Shown here piece after piece: positions 51,971 to 62,215 of a DNA stretch of 64,000 bases. The notes below the pieces were generated by a model. The model was not told the origin of the DNA, made no database searches, and saw only the letters and a list, made by a program, of their open reading frames with translations. The first letter of the stretch is position 1, and the number at the start of each line of letters is the position of its first letter. Source of the DNA: Palleronia abyssalis (GTDB taxonomy: Bacteria > Pseudomonadota > Alphaproteobacteria > Rhodobacterales > Rhodobacteraceae); contig NZ_ONZF01000003.1 in assembly GCF_900302445.1 (NCBI RefSeq), positions 546,157 through 610,156 on the forward strand, read 5' to 3'. The position numbers and the translations under genes were made by a program.

Positions 51971-52372
51971 GTGACCGTTTTTACTGGCGATTATGCCGTC
52001 GAAATCATGGTCGATGGCGGTATTCCCCTGCCACAAGTCTGGTGGCTGGCCACACTCGCCTCCGACCCGATCAGCGATCCGGGACCGCACCTGATGCTTG
52101 CGCGCAGTGAACCGCGCAGCGAGACGTTCAAACTTTATACGCTGGAGGATTTCAGCCGCATCACCGACGGCATCCGAAGATTGTGCAAGGCAGACCCCCG
52201 GCGGATCGTCCTGGAGCAGATGGCATATACGAACGCCCAGATCGTACCCATTCCGCCGACCGGTATCCTGCCCGCGACGCCCACCATGGATCGCGTGGTA
52301 GGACTGCGCGCAGGATGCATTGCAAGGCTACAGGGGCAGCCTCGTGGCTTCACCCTGCGTCCCTATGGCTAA
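51971..52372 (+). CDS. Conserved hypothetical protein
   Basis: 133 residues from GTG at 51971, behind AGGAGAGAGA. No signal peptide, membrane segment or known motif is seen. The middle (TLEDFSRITDGIRRLCKADP) looks like a short helical region in a small globular protein. It is convergent with proS (6-bp gap). Function unknown. Confidence 0.6.
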   Translation: MTVFTGDYAVEIMVDGGIPLPQVWWLATLASDPISDPGPHLMLARSEPRSETFKLYTLEDFSRITDGIRRLCKADPRRIVLEQMAYTNAQIVPIPPTGILPATPTMDRVVGLRAGCIARLQGQPRGFTLRPYG

Positions 52373-52378
52373 CGTAGA

Positions 52379-53716
52379 TCAGGGTCGCGCGTAGATTTGC
52401 CCGACCCGGTCCACGGCGGCCTTCAGCGACATCTCCTCGGACTCGCCGGTCTTGCGAGAGGTCAGCTCGACCACACCGTTCTTCAGGCCGCGCGGACCGA
52501 CGGTGATACGCCACGGCAGACCGATCAGATCCATCGTCGCGAACTTGGCCCCTGCCCGCTCGTCCCGGTCGTCATAAAGGGGGTCGAGGCCCTTGGCCTT
52601 CAGCGCCGCATCGATCTTCTCGCAGGTTGCATCGCAATCGCCGTCGCCCTGGCGCAGGTTGACGATGCCGCAATGGAACGGGGTCACGCCCTCGGGCCAG
52701 ATGATCCCGTTATCATCGTGATGCGCTTCGATCAACGCACCGACCAGGCGAGAGACCCCGATCCCGTGCGACCCCATGTGGACCGGCACCTTCGCGCCAT
52801 CGGGCCCTACGACGGTGGCGCCCATCGGTTCGGAATACTTGGTCCCGAAATAGAAGATCTGGCCCACCTCTATCCCGCGCGAGGTGCGGCGCTGCTCCTC
52901 GGGGATCTGGTCGAACAGGGCAGCATCGTGTGTCTCGTCCGTGCGGGCGTAGGGGGTGGTCCATTCCTCGCAGATGGCGCGCAGGCCCGCGCGGTCGTCA
53001 AAATCGATCTGGCGGTCACCCAGGGTCAGGTCGGTGATGGCCGCATCGTAGAACACTTCGGACTCGCCCGTGTCGGCCAGCACGAGAAACTCGTGCGTGT
53101 CGTCGCCGCCGATGGGGCCGGAATCCGCGCGCATCGGGATCGCCTTCAGGCCCATCCGCTCGTAGGTACGCAGATAGCTAACCATGTGGCGATCGTAGGC
53201 ATACATCGAATCCTCGTAGCTGAGGTCGAAATTGTAGCCGTCTTTCATGAAGAACTCGCGCCCGCGCATCACGCCAAAACGGGGGCGGACCTCGTCGCGG
53301 AACTTCCACTGGATATGATACAGCGTCAACGGCAGGTCGCGATAGCTGCCGACGTGGCTGCGGAAGATGTCGGTGATCATCTCCTCGTTCGTGGGGCCGT
53401 ACAGCATGTCCCGTTCGTGCCGGTCGCGGATGCGCAGCATTTCGGGGCCATAGGCGTCATAGCGGCCGCTCTCGCGCCACAGGTCGGCCGGTTGCAGGGT
53501 CGGCATCAACATGGGGATGTGTCCCGCGGCCTGCTGTTCTTCGTGAACGATCCGCTCGATGTTACGCAGGACACGATAGCCCAGCGGCAGCCAGGAATAG
53601 ATGCCCGCCGCGTTCTGCTTGATCATGCCCGCACGCAGCATCAGCCGGTGAGAGGCGATCTGCGCATCCGAGGGTGTCTCCTTCAGGACGGGCAGGAAAT
53701 AACGGGACAGGCGCAT
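52379..53716 (-). CDS. proS: Prolyl-tRNA synthetase (short alphaproteobacterial type)
   Basis: 445 residues, class II aminoacyl-tRNA synthetase. It begins [20 protein letters not shown] and contains [16 protein letters not shown], the TNEE loop, the [19 protein letters not shown] motif 2 region and the [13 protein letters not shown] motif 3. The editing insertion of long ProS enzymes is absent, as usual in this class. The ATG leaves out an upstream in-frame extension in the spacer. Confidence 0.95.
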   Translation of the reverse strand: MRLSRYFLPVLKETPSDAQIASHRLMLRAGMIKQNAAGIYSWLPLGYRVLRNIERIVHEEQQAAGHIPMLMPTLQPADLWRESGRYDAYGPEMLRIRDRHERDMLYGPTNEEMITDIFRSHVGSYRDLPLTLYHIQWKFRDEVRPRFGVMRGREFFMKDGYNFDLSYEDSMYAYDRHMVSYLRTYERMGLKAIPMRADSGPIGGDDTHEFLVLADTGESEVFYDAAITDLTLGDRQIDFDDRAGLRAICEEWTTPYARTDETHDAALFDQIPEEQRRTSRGIEVGQIFYFGTKYSEPMGATVVGPDGAKVPVHMGSHGIGVSRLVGALIEAHHDDNGIIWPEGVTPFHCGIVNLRQGDGDCDATCEKIDAALKAKGLDPLYDDRDERAGAKFATMDLIGLPWRITVGPRGLKNGVVELTSRKTGESEEMSLKAAVDRVGQIYARP

Positions 53717-53777
53717 TTGCTCAGGGCTCCTTCGGCGGGTCGGTTCGGGGGTAGGCCAAAGCCCCCGCCCCCGCAAG

Positions 53778-54578
53778 TCACTCGCGCCAGTGATCGGCAA
53801 CCCAAGGAGCGGGTCGGATGAAATGGCGGATATGGCCAAGACGGCGGGATTTGACGCGCCCCGTCAGCAGGCGTCTCAGGTGTTCGCGGGCACTGGTCGC
53901 GCCGTTCGCGTTGTACCGCCCCAGGATGGCGTCCTCGGGGGTCAGGTGACCGGGGAAGATCACGATCCGCGCGTCTTTGGGCTGCTTTGGCGGCAGTAGA
54001 TAGTTCAGGGGCGTGATCCGCCGGCAATCGCGCCTGAAATGCGCCACCCAGCCGCGCGGGAACAGCTTCACCCCGCCGGGCGCGTTGCGGGTGACAAAAC
54101 GCTGTTCGTACCGGTAGGCCTCGGCCACGCCCAGTGGGTCCGCCTTGAATATTTCCTGCAAGGGCAGAAGCTTGCCGACGGGAAAGCGGAAGACCGAGGT
54201 CTGGCCCAACCGCTCCAACGGGTTCGAGGGGTTGCGCGACAGGATCACGTCGTCCGGCGCGCCAAACTCGAAGAACGGGTCGAGCGACCCCGTCACCAGA
54301 AGATCGAGGTCCAGAAACAGGACCGGCCCGGACAGATCACCCAGCCGCGCGCCCCAAAGCCGCGATTTCGGCCAGATCCCCGATCGGGTCTTCGGTATTT
54401 CATAGTCGATTTCGGGCAGCGGCAGTGTCTCGACCTCGGGCCGGATGCCGGTGGGGTCGTCGCAGAAACAGATGAACCGGAAAGGTGGCGTGATGTTGCG
54501 CGCGACCATGCCATAAAGGCGGTTGATATAGGGCGGGCCGTATTTGGTCCCCCAGTGGATGCAGATCACCTGTTTCAT
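53778..54578 (-). CDS. Glycosyltransferase-like protein
   Basis: 266 residues starting [20 protein letters not shown]. It has a metal-binding DxD-like centre ([14 protein letters not shown]) and PHFRRD-type C-terminal basic stretch. The fold resembles GT8/GT-A enzymes. The sugar donor and acceptor are unknown; cytoplasmic. It lies upstream of proS on the same strand, 61 bp away. Confidence 0.72.
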   Translation of the reverse strand: MKQVICIHWGTKYGPPYINRLYGMVARNITPPFRFICFCDDPTGIRPEVETLPLPEIDYEIPKTRSGIWPKSRLWGARLGDLSGPVLFLDLDLLVTGSLDPFFEFGAPDDVILSRNPSNPLERLGQTSVFRFPVGKLLPLQEIFKADPLGVAEAYRYEQRFVTRNAPGGVKLFPRGWVAHFRRDCRRITPLNYLLPPKQPKDARIVIFPGHLTPEDAILGRYNANGATSAREHLRRLLTGRVKSRRLGHIRHFIRPAPWVADHWRE

Positions 54579-54702
54579 CGTCGCGTCTCATACGGATGCC
54601 AAGTGACCGCTACAAGGTGGCCTTCACTTGGTGTAAGCCGGGTCCAAGATGATCCATACCCGGAACGCGCCGAGACGCCCCGGCCCCTATTGCGAGAGCG
54701 CC

Positions 54703-55809
54703 ATGGCCCTGCCCGTGCGAGATCAGATGAAATACTGGGGCGTCGCGCTGGCGCTGTTCCTTCTGGTGCTGTGGTGGCTGGGTGACGTGATCCTGCCCTT
54801 CCTCTTGGGCGCAGCAATCGCCTATCTTCTGGATCCGGTGGCAGACAGGTTGCAGCGTCTTGGCCTGCCGCGGGTAGCTGCGGTCGCCATCATCACGGTC
54901 GCCACGCTTCTGATCCTTGTGGCGACAATCCTTCTGGTGGTGCCGACACTGGCAACCCAGGCCGTGTCCCTGACCGAGCGGATCGCCCTGCTGATCGAAC
55001 GCGCGCCCGATACGGTCGAGGGGCTGCAGACCTGGCTGTCCGGGCGGTTTCCCGGTTTCGTGGAACGATTCCCCGACTTCGCGGACATCGACACGACCCT
55101 GCGTGACATGCTGGCGAACGCGACGCAGGCGATCCGCGACCGGGCCGGCAGCCTGGTCGAAGGGGTGCTGGCCAGCGCTTCGGGGCTGGTGAACGTCCTT
55201 GTGCTGTTCCTGATCGTGCCGGTGGTCGCCGTTTATCTGCTGATAGATTGGGATCGCATGATGGCCGAGATCGACACCCTTCTGCCGCGGGACCACGCAC
55301 CGACGATCCGCCGCGTGGCGCGCGATATCGACGACACGCTGGCGTCGTTCGTGCGGGGACAGGGCCTCGTTTGTTTGATCTTGGGGGTGTATTATGCCGC
55401 CGCGTTGGCCGCCGTGGGGTTGCAATTCGGGCTGATCGTTGGCGCCATCGCCGGCTTTCTGACCTTCATCCCCTATGTCGGCGCGCTGGTGGGCGGCATC
55501 CTCGCCATCGGTCTGGCGCTGTTCCAGTTCTGGGGGGATTGGGTGTGGATCCTAGTCGTCTGGGCCATCTTTCAGTCCGGTCAGTTCGTCGAAGGCAACT
55601 TCCTGACGCCCAAGCTGGTGGGCGACTCGGTCGGGCTGCATCCGGTCTGGCTATTGTTCGCGCTGTCGGCCTTCGGCGCCGTGTTCGGCTTCGTGGGCTT
55701 CCTTATCGCGGTGCCCGCGGCAGCGGCGATGGGCGTGATCGCCCGCTTCCTGACGGCGCGCTACCGCGAAAGCTCGCTTTACCAGGGGTCCGGGAGCAGA
55801 GGCTCATGA
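54703..55809 (+). CDS. AI-2E transporter family (PerM-like) permease
   Basis: 368 residues from MALPVRDQMKYWG. There are about seven membrane helices with a long periplasmic loop (about 60-150) and the late FIPYVGALVGGILAIG and GNFLTPKLVGDSVGLHPVW motifs of the family. Functions in this family range from exporter to sodium-proton antiport; the one here is unknown. It overlaps hdaA by 4 bp. Confidence 0.9.
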   Translation: MALPVRDQMKYWGVALALFLLVLWWLGDVILPFLLGAAIAYLLDPVADRLQRLGLPRVAAVAIITVATLLILVATILLVVPTLATQAVSLTERIALLIERAPDTVEGLQTWLSGRFPGFVERFPDFADIDTTLRDMLANATQAIRDRAGSLVEGVLASASGLVNVLVLFLIVPVVAVYLLIDWDRMMAEIDTLLPRDHAPTIRRVARDIDDTLASFVRGQGLVCLILGVYYAAALAAVGLQFGLIVGAIAGFLTFIPYVGALVGGILAIGLALFQFWGDWVWILVVWAIFQSGQFVEGNFLTPKLVGDSVGLHPVWLLFALSAFGAVFGFVGFLIAVPAAAAMGVIARFLTARYRESSLYQGSGSRGS

Positions 55810-56489
55810 GGGCCGAACAGCTTCCCCTCGACCTTGCCCGCCGCCCTGCGCTGGGTCGCGCCGATTTCGTCGTCACGCAGGCAAACGCCACGGCGCTGGC
55901 CCTGATCGAGGCGCCACGCTGGCCCGGCGGACGGCTCGCACTGACCGGCCCGCCGGCCTGCGGCAAGACCCACCTTGTCCACGTTTGGGCCGCCGCGACC
56001 GACGCGGTGGTGGTGCAAGCCGCTGACCTGACCCGATACGACATTGCCACGCTGGCTGGCGCGACCCGGGTGGCGGTCGAGGATGTGCCCGGGATCGCGG
56101 GTCAGCGCGGCGCCGAAGCGGCGCTGTTCCATCTGTACAACCGGCTGAGCAGCATGGGGGGGCAGCTTCTGGTGACGGGTGGGGACGCACCCGCAAGATG
56201 GGGCATTGCCCTCCCGGACCTCGCCAGTCGCCTTTCCGCCATGACCGTGGCGACGATCCAGGCGCCGGACGACGCCCTTCTGGGGGCACTTCTGGAAAAG
56301 CAGTTGAATGACCAGAAACTGTCCGCCGACCTGTCGACGCTGGTCTACCTCGTCAACCGGATGCCGCGCACCGCCGAAGCCGCGCGGGATATCGCGGTCG
56401 AGCTGAACCGTCTGTCGTATGCGCGCCGGCGTGCCGTGTCGCGTGACATGGCGCGCGAGGCTCTGGCGCGCGTAGGCGTGTCGCCGTAA
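55806..56489 (+). CDS. hdaA: DnaA-related regulatory ATPase HdaA
   Basis: 227 residues. The first residues AEQLPLDLARRP hold a QLPLDL clamp-binding motif, followed by a DnaA-like AAA+ domain with Walker A GPPACGKTH. HdaA binds the beta clamp and stimulates ATP hydrolysis by DnaA to prevent re-initiation. Gene order perM-hdaA-ppk-ppx is common in this group. Confidence 0.87.
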   Translation: MRAEQLPLDLARRPALGRADFVVTQANATALALIEAPRWPGGRLALTGPPACGKTHLVHVWAAATDAVVVQAADLTRYDIATLAGATRVAVEDVPGIAGQRGAEAALFHLYNRLSSMGGQLLVTGGDAPARWGIALPDLASRLSAMTVATIQAPDDALLGALLEKQLNDQKLSADLSTLVYLVNRMPRTAEAARDIAVELNRLSYARRRAVSRDMAREALARVGVSP

Positions 56490-56517
56490 CGTCATCAAGA
56501 CAACGCATAAGGCCGCC

Positions 56518-58695
56518 ATGACCGAAACCGACTTCCTCAACGCCCCATTCCCCGCAGCCACGGCACCCGATCCATCCGACGATTTGTCGGGCCCCGGGCG
56601 CTATTTCAATCGCGAACTGTCGTGGCTGGCATTCAACTGGCGGGTCCTGGAAGAGGCCGAGAACACGCGCGTTCCCCTGCTGGAGCGCCTGCGTTTCCTG
56701 TCGATCTCGGCTACCAACCTGGACGAGTTCTACACCGTGCGCGTCGCGGGCCTGCGAGAGCTTGCGCTGTCGGGGAACACGACCCCGGCCGCCGATGGTC
56801 TGACCCCCGCGCAACAGCTGACCCGGATCAACGCGAATGCACGCGACCTGATGGACCGCCAGCAGGACGTCTATGCCGAGCTGAAGGCGCGGATGGCCGA
56901 GGAAGGCATCCACATTCTGACCCGGTCGGATCTGGACAAAGCCGACCATACTTTCCTCGAAGGTGTCTTCCTGCAAAGCGTGTTCCCGGTCCTGTCGCCT
57001 CTGGCCATCGACCCGGCACATCCGTTCCCCTTTATTCCGTCCACAGGCTATTCCCTTGCGCTTCAGCTGGAACGGGCCAAGGACGGCAAGACCCTGCGCG
57101 CGCTGCTGCCCATCCCGCAGCAGATCGACCGGTTCGTGCGCCTCAACGCGCCCGAAGGCCAGGTGCGGGTCATCCCGCTGGAAGAGCTTCTGCTTTTGCA
57201 CATCGGCACCCTCTATCCGCGCTACAAGGTGAAGGGGCACTGCACCTTCCGCGTGCTGCGCGACAGCGATCTGGAGGTCGAGGACGAAGCCGAGGATCTG
57301 GTGCGCGAGTTCGAGGTTGCCCTGAAGCGCCGTCGCCGGGGCGAGGTCGTGCGCCTGAACATCTCGGCCAAAGCGCCCGAGGGGCTGAAGCGCATCATCA
57401 TGGAAGAGCTTCCCGTGAAGGAAGACGAAACCATCGAGACGGAGGGGCTGATCGGCGTCGGACACTTGTCCGAGCTTGTGCTGAAAGAACGCCCCGACCT
57501 GCTTTGGCCCGCCTTCACCCCGCGCGTACCCGAACGGGTGCAGGATCACGAGGGCGACATGTTCGCAGCGATCCGCCAGAAGGACATGCTGCTGCACCAC
57601 CCCTACGAGACGTTCGACATGGTGGTTCGCTTCCTCAAGCAGGCAGCGGCCGACCCGAACGTGGTGGCGATCAAGCAGACGCTTTATCGGACCAGCCAAG
57701 ACAGCCCAATCGTCGACGCCCTTTGCGAAGCGGCCGAGGCGGGCAAGCAGGTCACCGCACTGGTCGAGCTGAAGGCGCGCTTCGACGAGGCCGCGAACAT
57801 CCGCCAGTCCCGCAAGCTGGAACGCGCGGGCGTTCACGTCGTCTATGGCTTCCTGAACCTCAAGACCCACGCCAAGCTGTCGGCCGTCATCCGGCGCGAA
57901 GGCGACAAGACGGTGACATATAGCCACTTCGGCACGGGCAACTACCACCACATCACGGCGCGCATCTATACCGATCTGTCGTTCTTCACGACCGATCCGG
58001 TGCTGGGCCGCGACATGACGCGGCTGTTCAACTATCTTTCTGGCTATGCCCAGCCCGAGGATCTGGAAAATCTCGGCGTCTCGCCCCTGACGCTGAAACA
58101 GAAGCTGCTGGACATGTTCGAGCAGGAGGCCCTGAACGCCGAGGCCGGAAAGCCCGCCGCGATCTGGGGCAAGATGAACTCGATCATCGAGGCGGACGTG
58201 ATCGACAAGCTTTATGAGGTCAGTCAGCGGGGGGTGAAGGTCTCGCTTGTCGTGCGGGGGATCTGCGGCCTGCGCCCCGGGATCGAAGGCCTGAGCGAGA
58301 ACATCCGCATCAAGTCCATCGTCGGCCGCTTCCTGGAGCATTCGCGCATCGTCTGCGTCGGCAACGGGCACGAGCTTCCCTCTAAGAAGGCGCGGGTCTT
58401 CATCTCATCCGCCGACTGGATGGGACGCAATCTGAACCGCCGGGTCGAGACGTTGGTCGAATGCGAGAACCCAACCGTCAAGGCACAGATCGTCAGCCAG
58501 ATCATGGCCGCGAACATGGCAGACACGGCCCAAAGCTGGATACTGCGCCCGAACGGCCAGTTCGAACGCCCGGCCCCCGAAACGCAGGAACGGTCGTTCT
58601 CCTGCCATCGCTTCTTCCTGGAGAACCCATCGCTGTCGGGGCGCGGTTCGGCCGGGGCGAAGGACGTACCAGAACTGACCCACGCCGCGGAATGA
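56518..58695 (+). CDS. ppk: Polyphosphate kinase 1
   Basis: 725 residues. Domains run N, head, C1, C2. The start YFNRELSWLAFNWRVLEEA, the active-site region RFDEAANIRQSRKLERAGVH and GLKTHAKL-like NLKTHAKLSAVIR, plus SHFGTGNYHHITARIYTD, are conserved. It makes polyphosphate reversibly from ATP by a phosphohistidine intermediate. It pairs with ppx encoded next, and functionally with the phosphonate genes through phosphate storage. Confidence 0.96.
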   Translation: MTETDFLNAPFPAATAPDPSDDLSGPGRYFNRELSWLAFNWRVLEEAENTRVPLLERLRFLSISATNLDEFYTVRVAGLRELALSGNTTPAADGLTPAQQLTRINANARDLMDRQQDVYAELKARMAEEGIHILTRSDLDKADHTFLEGVFLQSVFPVLSPLAIDPAHPFPFIPSTGYSLALQLERAKDGKTLRALLPIPQQIDRFVRLNAPEGQVRVIPLEELLLLHIGTLYPRYKVKGHCTFRVLRDSDLEVEDEAEDLVREFEVALKRRRRGEVVRLNISAKAPEGLKRIIMEELPVKEDETIETEGLIGVGHLSELVLKERPDLLWPAFTPRVPERVQDHEGDMFAAIRQKDMLLHHPYETFDMVVRFLKQAAADPNVVAIKQTLYRTSQDSPIVDALCEAAEAGKQVTALVELKARFDEAANIRQSRKLERAGVHVVYGFLNLKTHAKLSAVIRREGDKTVTYSHFGTGNYHHITARIYTDLSFFTTDPVLGRDMTRLFNYLSGYAQPEDLENLGVSPLTLKQKLLDMFEQEALNAEAGKPAAIWGKMNSIIEADVIDKLYEVSQRGVKVSLVVRGICGLRPGIEGLSENIRIKSIVGRFLEHSRIVCVGNGHELPSKKARVFISSADWMGRNLNRRVETLVECENPTVKAQIVSQIMAANMADTAQSWILRPNGQFERPAPETQERSFSCHRFFLENPSLSGRGSAGAKDVPELTHAAE

Positions 58696-58838
58696 TGGGG
58701 CTGCACGTGGGACGCATCCGGGCGCCGTCTTGGATGCTTGCCTCTAGGTCAGGGCTTGCGCGTGATCCACGTTGCGTTTGATTTCCCCGAGCTGGATCAC
58801 AAGTACCTGATCGAACCGCAAGGACCGAGGCCCCGCGC

Positions 58839-60398
58839 ATGACGCCCCCTGCCCCGCCTGCCGATGAATATGGACCGTTCGGTCCTCCCCTGTTCGACGA
58901 CCCCACCGCGCGGGCCGTCAGCCGCGTCGCCGTCATCGATATCGGATCGAATTCCATCCGGATGGTCGTGTTCGACGGGGCCGCACGGTCGCCCGCGTAT
59001 TTCTTCAACGAAAAGGTCATGGCCGGCCTCGGCGCCGGCTTCAGCGAGACGGGGCGCCTGAACCCCGAGGGCAAGGCCCGTGCCATGGCCGCGATGCGCC
59101 GCTTTGCCAAGCTGGTCGACGGCATGGGCGCCTCGCCCGTGATCGCGGTCGCCACCGCAGCCATGCGCGAGGCCGAGGACGGAGCGGAATTCCGCGACGA
59201 GGTCGAGCGCGAGACAGGAATCTCGATCACCATCATCGACGGCGAGGAAGAGGCGCGGCTGTCGGCGCAGGGGGTCCTTTTGGGCTGGCCGGGCGCAGAG
59301 GGGCTGGTCTGCGACATCGGCGGTTCGTCGATGGAGCTTGCGGTCATCGGATCGGGGCGGATCGGACACCGTGTGACCTCTCCGCTTGGGCCGCTGCGCC
59401 TTGAAGGGCTTGGGGGGAACAAAAAGACGCTGGTGGCCCATATTCGCGAGACGGTCGACACGCTGAAGGACGAGGTGGGCGAGAAAGCGCCGCGCATGTT
59501 CCTGGTCGGCGGCTCTTGGCGGGCCATCGCGCGGATCGACATGAGCCGCAGGGACTATCCCCTGCACGTTCTGCACGAATACCGGATGACCCCGAAGGAC
59601 GTGCGTGAAACTCTGAAATACATCCAGAAACGCTCAGTCGACGAACTCCGCGCCCTGACCGGCATCGGCGAAAGCCGCATGACGCTGGTCCCGCTGGCCA
59701 GCCTGGTGCTGAAGGAGGTGGTGAAAGGTTTGAAACCGGCCGAAATCGCGGTCTCGTCCTACGGCATCCGCGAAGGCATTCTATACGAACAGATGCCCCA
59801 GCCCTTGCGAGATCGCGACCCGTTGATCGAAGCCTGCCGCTTCATCGAACAGAAGGACGCGCGCCAGCCGGGGTTCGGACGTGCCTTGTACCACTTTATC
59901 CTGCCGCTATTCCGTGACCGCCCCGGCGGCCGCTTGCGGATCGTGCGCGCGGCATGCCTGCTGCACGATGTGAACTGGCGGGCGCACCCCGATTACCGCC
60001 ACGAGGCCTGTTTCGACAGTGCCACGCGCGCCAATCTCGGCGGACTGACCCACGAGGAACGCCTGTTCCTGGGGCTGTCCCTTCTGCACCGTTACAAAGG
60101 ATCACGCTCTGGCACCCGGTTCGATCAGATGGAAGGCGTGCTGTCCGACAAGGAACTGAGGAACGCTGAAGTCTTGGGCCGTGCGATGCGGTTCGGTGCG
60201 ATGTTCTCGGCGCGGGAACCGCTGAGCCACGGGGAAATGCGTTGGTTCCCCAAGCGCCGGCACCTGGAACTACGCCTTGCACAAGAAGCCCGGGATTTGT
60301 TCGGCGAAGTTGCGCAATCGCGATTCAAGGCCCTGGTCAGTGCCTTGGACGCAACTTCCGAGGTCAAGATGCTGCGCGGAACGCTCAGCGGTGGCTAG
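58839..60398 (+). CDS. ppx: Exopolyphosphatase / guanosine pentaphosphatase Ppx
   Basis: 519 residues of the actin-like ASKHA fold. It has the phosphate-1 motif VIDIGSNSIRMVVFDG, EEEARLSAQGV and phosphate-2 DIGGSSMELAVI, then a C-terminal helical HD-like domain. It removes terminal phosphate from polyphosphate. It ends in TAG and overlaps the next convergent gene by 4 bp. Confidence 0.94.
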   Translation: MTPPAPPADEYGPFGPPLFDDPTARAVSRVAVIDIGSNSIRMVVFDGAARSPAYFFNEKVMAGLGAGFSETGRLNPEGKARAMAAMRRFAKLVDGMGASPVIAVATAAMREAEDGAEFRDEVERETGISITIIDGEEEARLSAQGVLLGWPGAEGLVCDIGGSSMELAVIGSGRIGHRVTSPLGPLRLEGLGGNKKTLVAHIRETVDTLKDEVGEKAPRMFLVGGSWRAIARIDMSRRDYPLHVLHEYRMTPKDVRETLKYIQKRSVDELRALTGIGESRMTLVPLASLVLKEVVKGLKPAEIAVSSYGIREGILYEQMPQPLRDRDPLIEACRFIEQKDARQPGFGRALYHFILPLFRDRPGGRLRIVRAACLLHDVNWRAHPDYRHEACFDSATRANLGGLTHEERLFLGLSLLHRYKGSRSGTRFDQMEGVLSDKELRNAEVLGRAMRFGAMFSAREPLSHGEMRWFPKRRHLELRLAQEARDLFGEVAQSRFKALVSALDATSEVKMLRGTLSGG

Positions 60399-60748
60399 AT
60401 CTCGATCTCGTCATCCATGGGCGTATCGATCGGTCGATCTTCCTTCCGACGCAGGATGATGTCGCCGTTGGGCAACATCTCAGGCGGGTGGTAGGCGCCC
60501 AGGTCGTCTACTCCGATGCCATTGAAGTCGAAATTCTCGAGCGATTCGGCCAAGTCTCGCATCCGCGGTTCGACCTCGCCCATCAGGCCACGGAGAAGCT
60601 GGCGCGTCCCCTCGGACAGCAAATCCAGGCCTTGTTCGACATCCGACGTATCACCGATTGGCATGTCCGGGTCTTCGGTCGCCTCCTGCGCGATCGCAGG
60701 GGTAGAAAGAAGCAACGCGGTCACCAAGGCGGGAATGATGTGTCTCAT
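60395..60748 (-). CDS. Small secreted hypothetical protein
   Basis: 117 residues with a signal peptide (1-21, ending PAIAQ). The mature protein is acidic with a helical middle (LDLLSEGTRQLLRGLMGEVE) and LPNGDIILRRK near the end. Sequences like this are conserved in Rhodobacterales without a known function. It is periplasmic and tail to tail with ppx. Confidence 0.75.
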   Translation of the reverse strand: MRHIIPALVTALLLSTPAIAQEATEDPDMPIGDTSDVEQGLDLLSEGTRQLLRGLMGEVEPRMRDLAESLENFDFNGIGVDDLGAYHPPEMLPNGDIILRRKEDRPIDTPMDDEIEI

Positions 60749-60799
60749 TCTACAAATGGTGGGGTGCGCACCCTGAAGGTCAAGCGCGCTTGCCGAGGT

Positions 60800-61483
60800 T
60801 CACGCCTGTTCGGCCTCGATCAGCTCCCATGCGCGATTGAGTGCCCGTATACGGCGTTCGGCCATGTGCACCGCCTCGGGTGGCACGCCCCTGGCAATCA
60901 TCCGGTCTGGATGACTTTCCTTGACCAGCCTCTTCCAGGCCGCTCGCGCCTCTGCCGGCGAGGCCCCCGGCTGCAGACCTAGAACCTCGTAGGGGTCCGG
61001 TTCTGCATCCGTGACGTGGCGGGCACGGATCTGGCGAAACTCGCTTTCGGCCAGGCCAAAAATCTCCTGGACGCGGCGCAGGAACACTTCCTCGTCCGGG
61101 TGATACGCCCCATCGGCAACGGCGATATGGAACAGCCCGTCCATCAAGTCGATCAGGCTGTCGCTGCCTTCGGGGCCGAACATGGCGCGGATGCGACGGG
61201 CATAGTCGTCGAACCCGGCAACGTCCTGTCGGGCAAGATCGAACACCCGTCCCGCCGCAGCCTCGGCCCCGTCGGGGATCTGGAAGACCTCGCGAAAGGC
61301 CGTGACCTCGTCGCGTGTGACCTGTCCGTCGGCCTTGGCCATCTTTGCCCCCAGGGCGATGACGGCGATCGTGAAGCCGACGCTGCGTTCCGGCGCGGTG
61401 CGCAGCCGATCGAACACGGTCGCCAGGCTTTCCCCCTGACGCAGGGCCGACAGAGCATCGGTAATGCGGGACCAGATTGACAT
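60800..61483 (-). CDS. TerB-like / DnaJ-domain co-chaperone (DjlA-like)
   Basis: 227 residues. A TerB-type helical domain occupies about 30-150, with a C-terminal J domain (about 165-227) containing ESHPDRM, which has the HPD motif that stimulates DnaK. There is no membrane helix, unlike E. coli DjlA. It is likely a cytoplasmic co-chaperone. Confidence 0.88.
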   Translation of the reverse strand: MSIWSRITDALSALRQGESLATVFDRLRTAPERSVGFTIAVIALGAKMAKADGQVTRDEVTAFREVFQIPDGAEAAAGRVFDLARQDVAGFDDYARRIRAMFGPEGSDSLIDLMDGLFHIAVADGAYHPDEEVFLRRVQEIFGLAESEFRQIRARHVTDAEPDPYEVLGLQPGASPAEARAAWKRLVKESHPDRMIARGVPPEAVHMAERRIRALNRAWELIEAEQA

Positions 61484-61588
61484 GGCGCGAAGTTAGCCTT
61501 CGCGCGCGCTTAGGCAAAGCGGCGAAAACACCTTGGCTGGCTGCTGGAACGCAACCTGCTGGACGGGCGCCGCGACCAGGGACAAAAT

Positions 61589-62215
61589 CTAGTTGCCGAT
61601 GACGCCAGAGAGCGTCTTCAGACCCTCTGGCGTGGCAATTTCGGCCGCCAGACCGGGTTGCGGTCCGACCTCGATCTGCAAGCGATCCGTCGCTGCCAGT
61701 CGCGGCCAAGCCGTCCGGATGTCCCCGGCTCGGGGATGCGTAAGGATCAAGCGCTGCAGTCGGCACCCGGATGGGGACAAAAGATCGGCGGCCGTCCGAC
61801 CCTGCCAAGACAGAAGCATGGGCAGCACGCCGTCGAACGGCAGTTCTCCGCTTGGGGGAATGGCCATTTGCCACGACAGATCGCCCCGGGTCAGCGAGGT
61901 CAGTTCCCCCATCCCCATGGGCGCCTCGGCCAGTGCGCGGGTCATGTCATCCGCCTGCGCCGCCCAGTTGGTAAGGCGGGGCGGACCCGAAAACCGGTCC
62001 ATCGCGAACCACCGGGGACGTCCGGGATCGGGGGCGTCAGGATCGACGGCTATGACCTCTAGATACATGTCCGGCCCTAGCGAAAGCAGCCGGTTGTGGG
62101 TGCCCATCAGAGAATGTTTGCCGCCCTGTACGGGTGCAACGCCGAGCGCTTCGTGTACAGCCTCCGCCCCGGTATCGAGATCGGGAGCCGTGATGACGAT
62201 GTGGTCGATGTTCAA
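61589..62215 (-). CDS. VOC-superfamily (glyoxalase-like) protein
   Basis: 208 residues from a TTG at 62215, seven bases behind AGGAGGG. It starts LNIDHIVITAPDLDTGAEAV, with the metal-ligand histidine in NIDHIVI, then GGKHSLMGTHNRLLSLGP and YLEVIAVD. These match the glyoxalase-like domain (Glyoxalase_3). The longer in-frame upstream part is not supported. Substrate unknown. Confidence 0.82.
   Translation of the reverse strand: MNIDHIVITAPDLDTGAEAVHEALGVAPVQGGKHSLMGTHNRLLSLGPDMYLEVIAVDPDAPDPGRPRWFAMDRFSGPPRLTNWAAQADDMTRALAEAPMGMGELTSLTRGDLSWQMAIPPSGELPFDGVLPMLLSWQGRTAADLLSPSGCRLQRLILTHPRAGDIRTAWPRLAATDRLQIEVGPQPGLAAEIATPEGLKTLSGVIGN

Noticed and set aside
56353..58371. 672-codon open frame on the minus strand across ppk
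   Set aside because: The plus-strand ppk has all family motifs; the antisense frame shows none.
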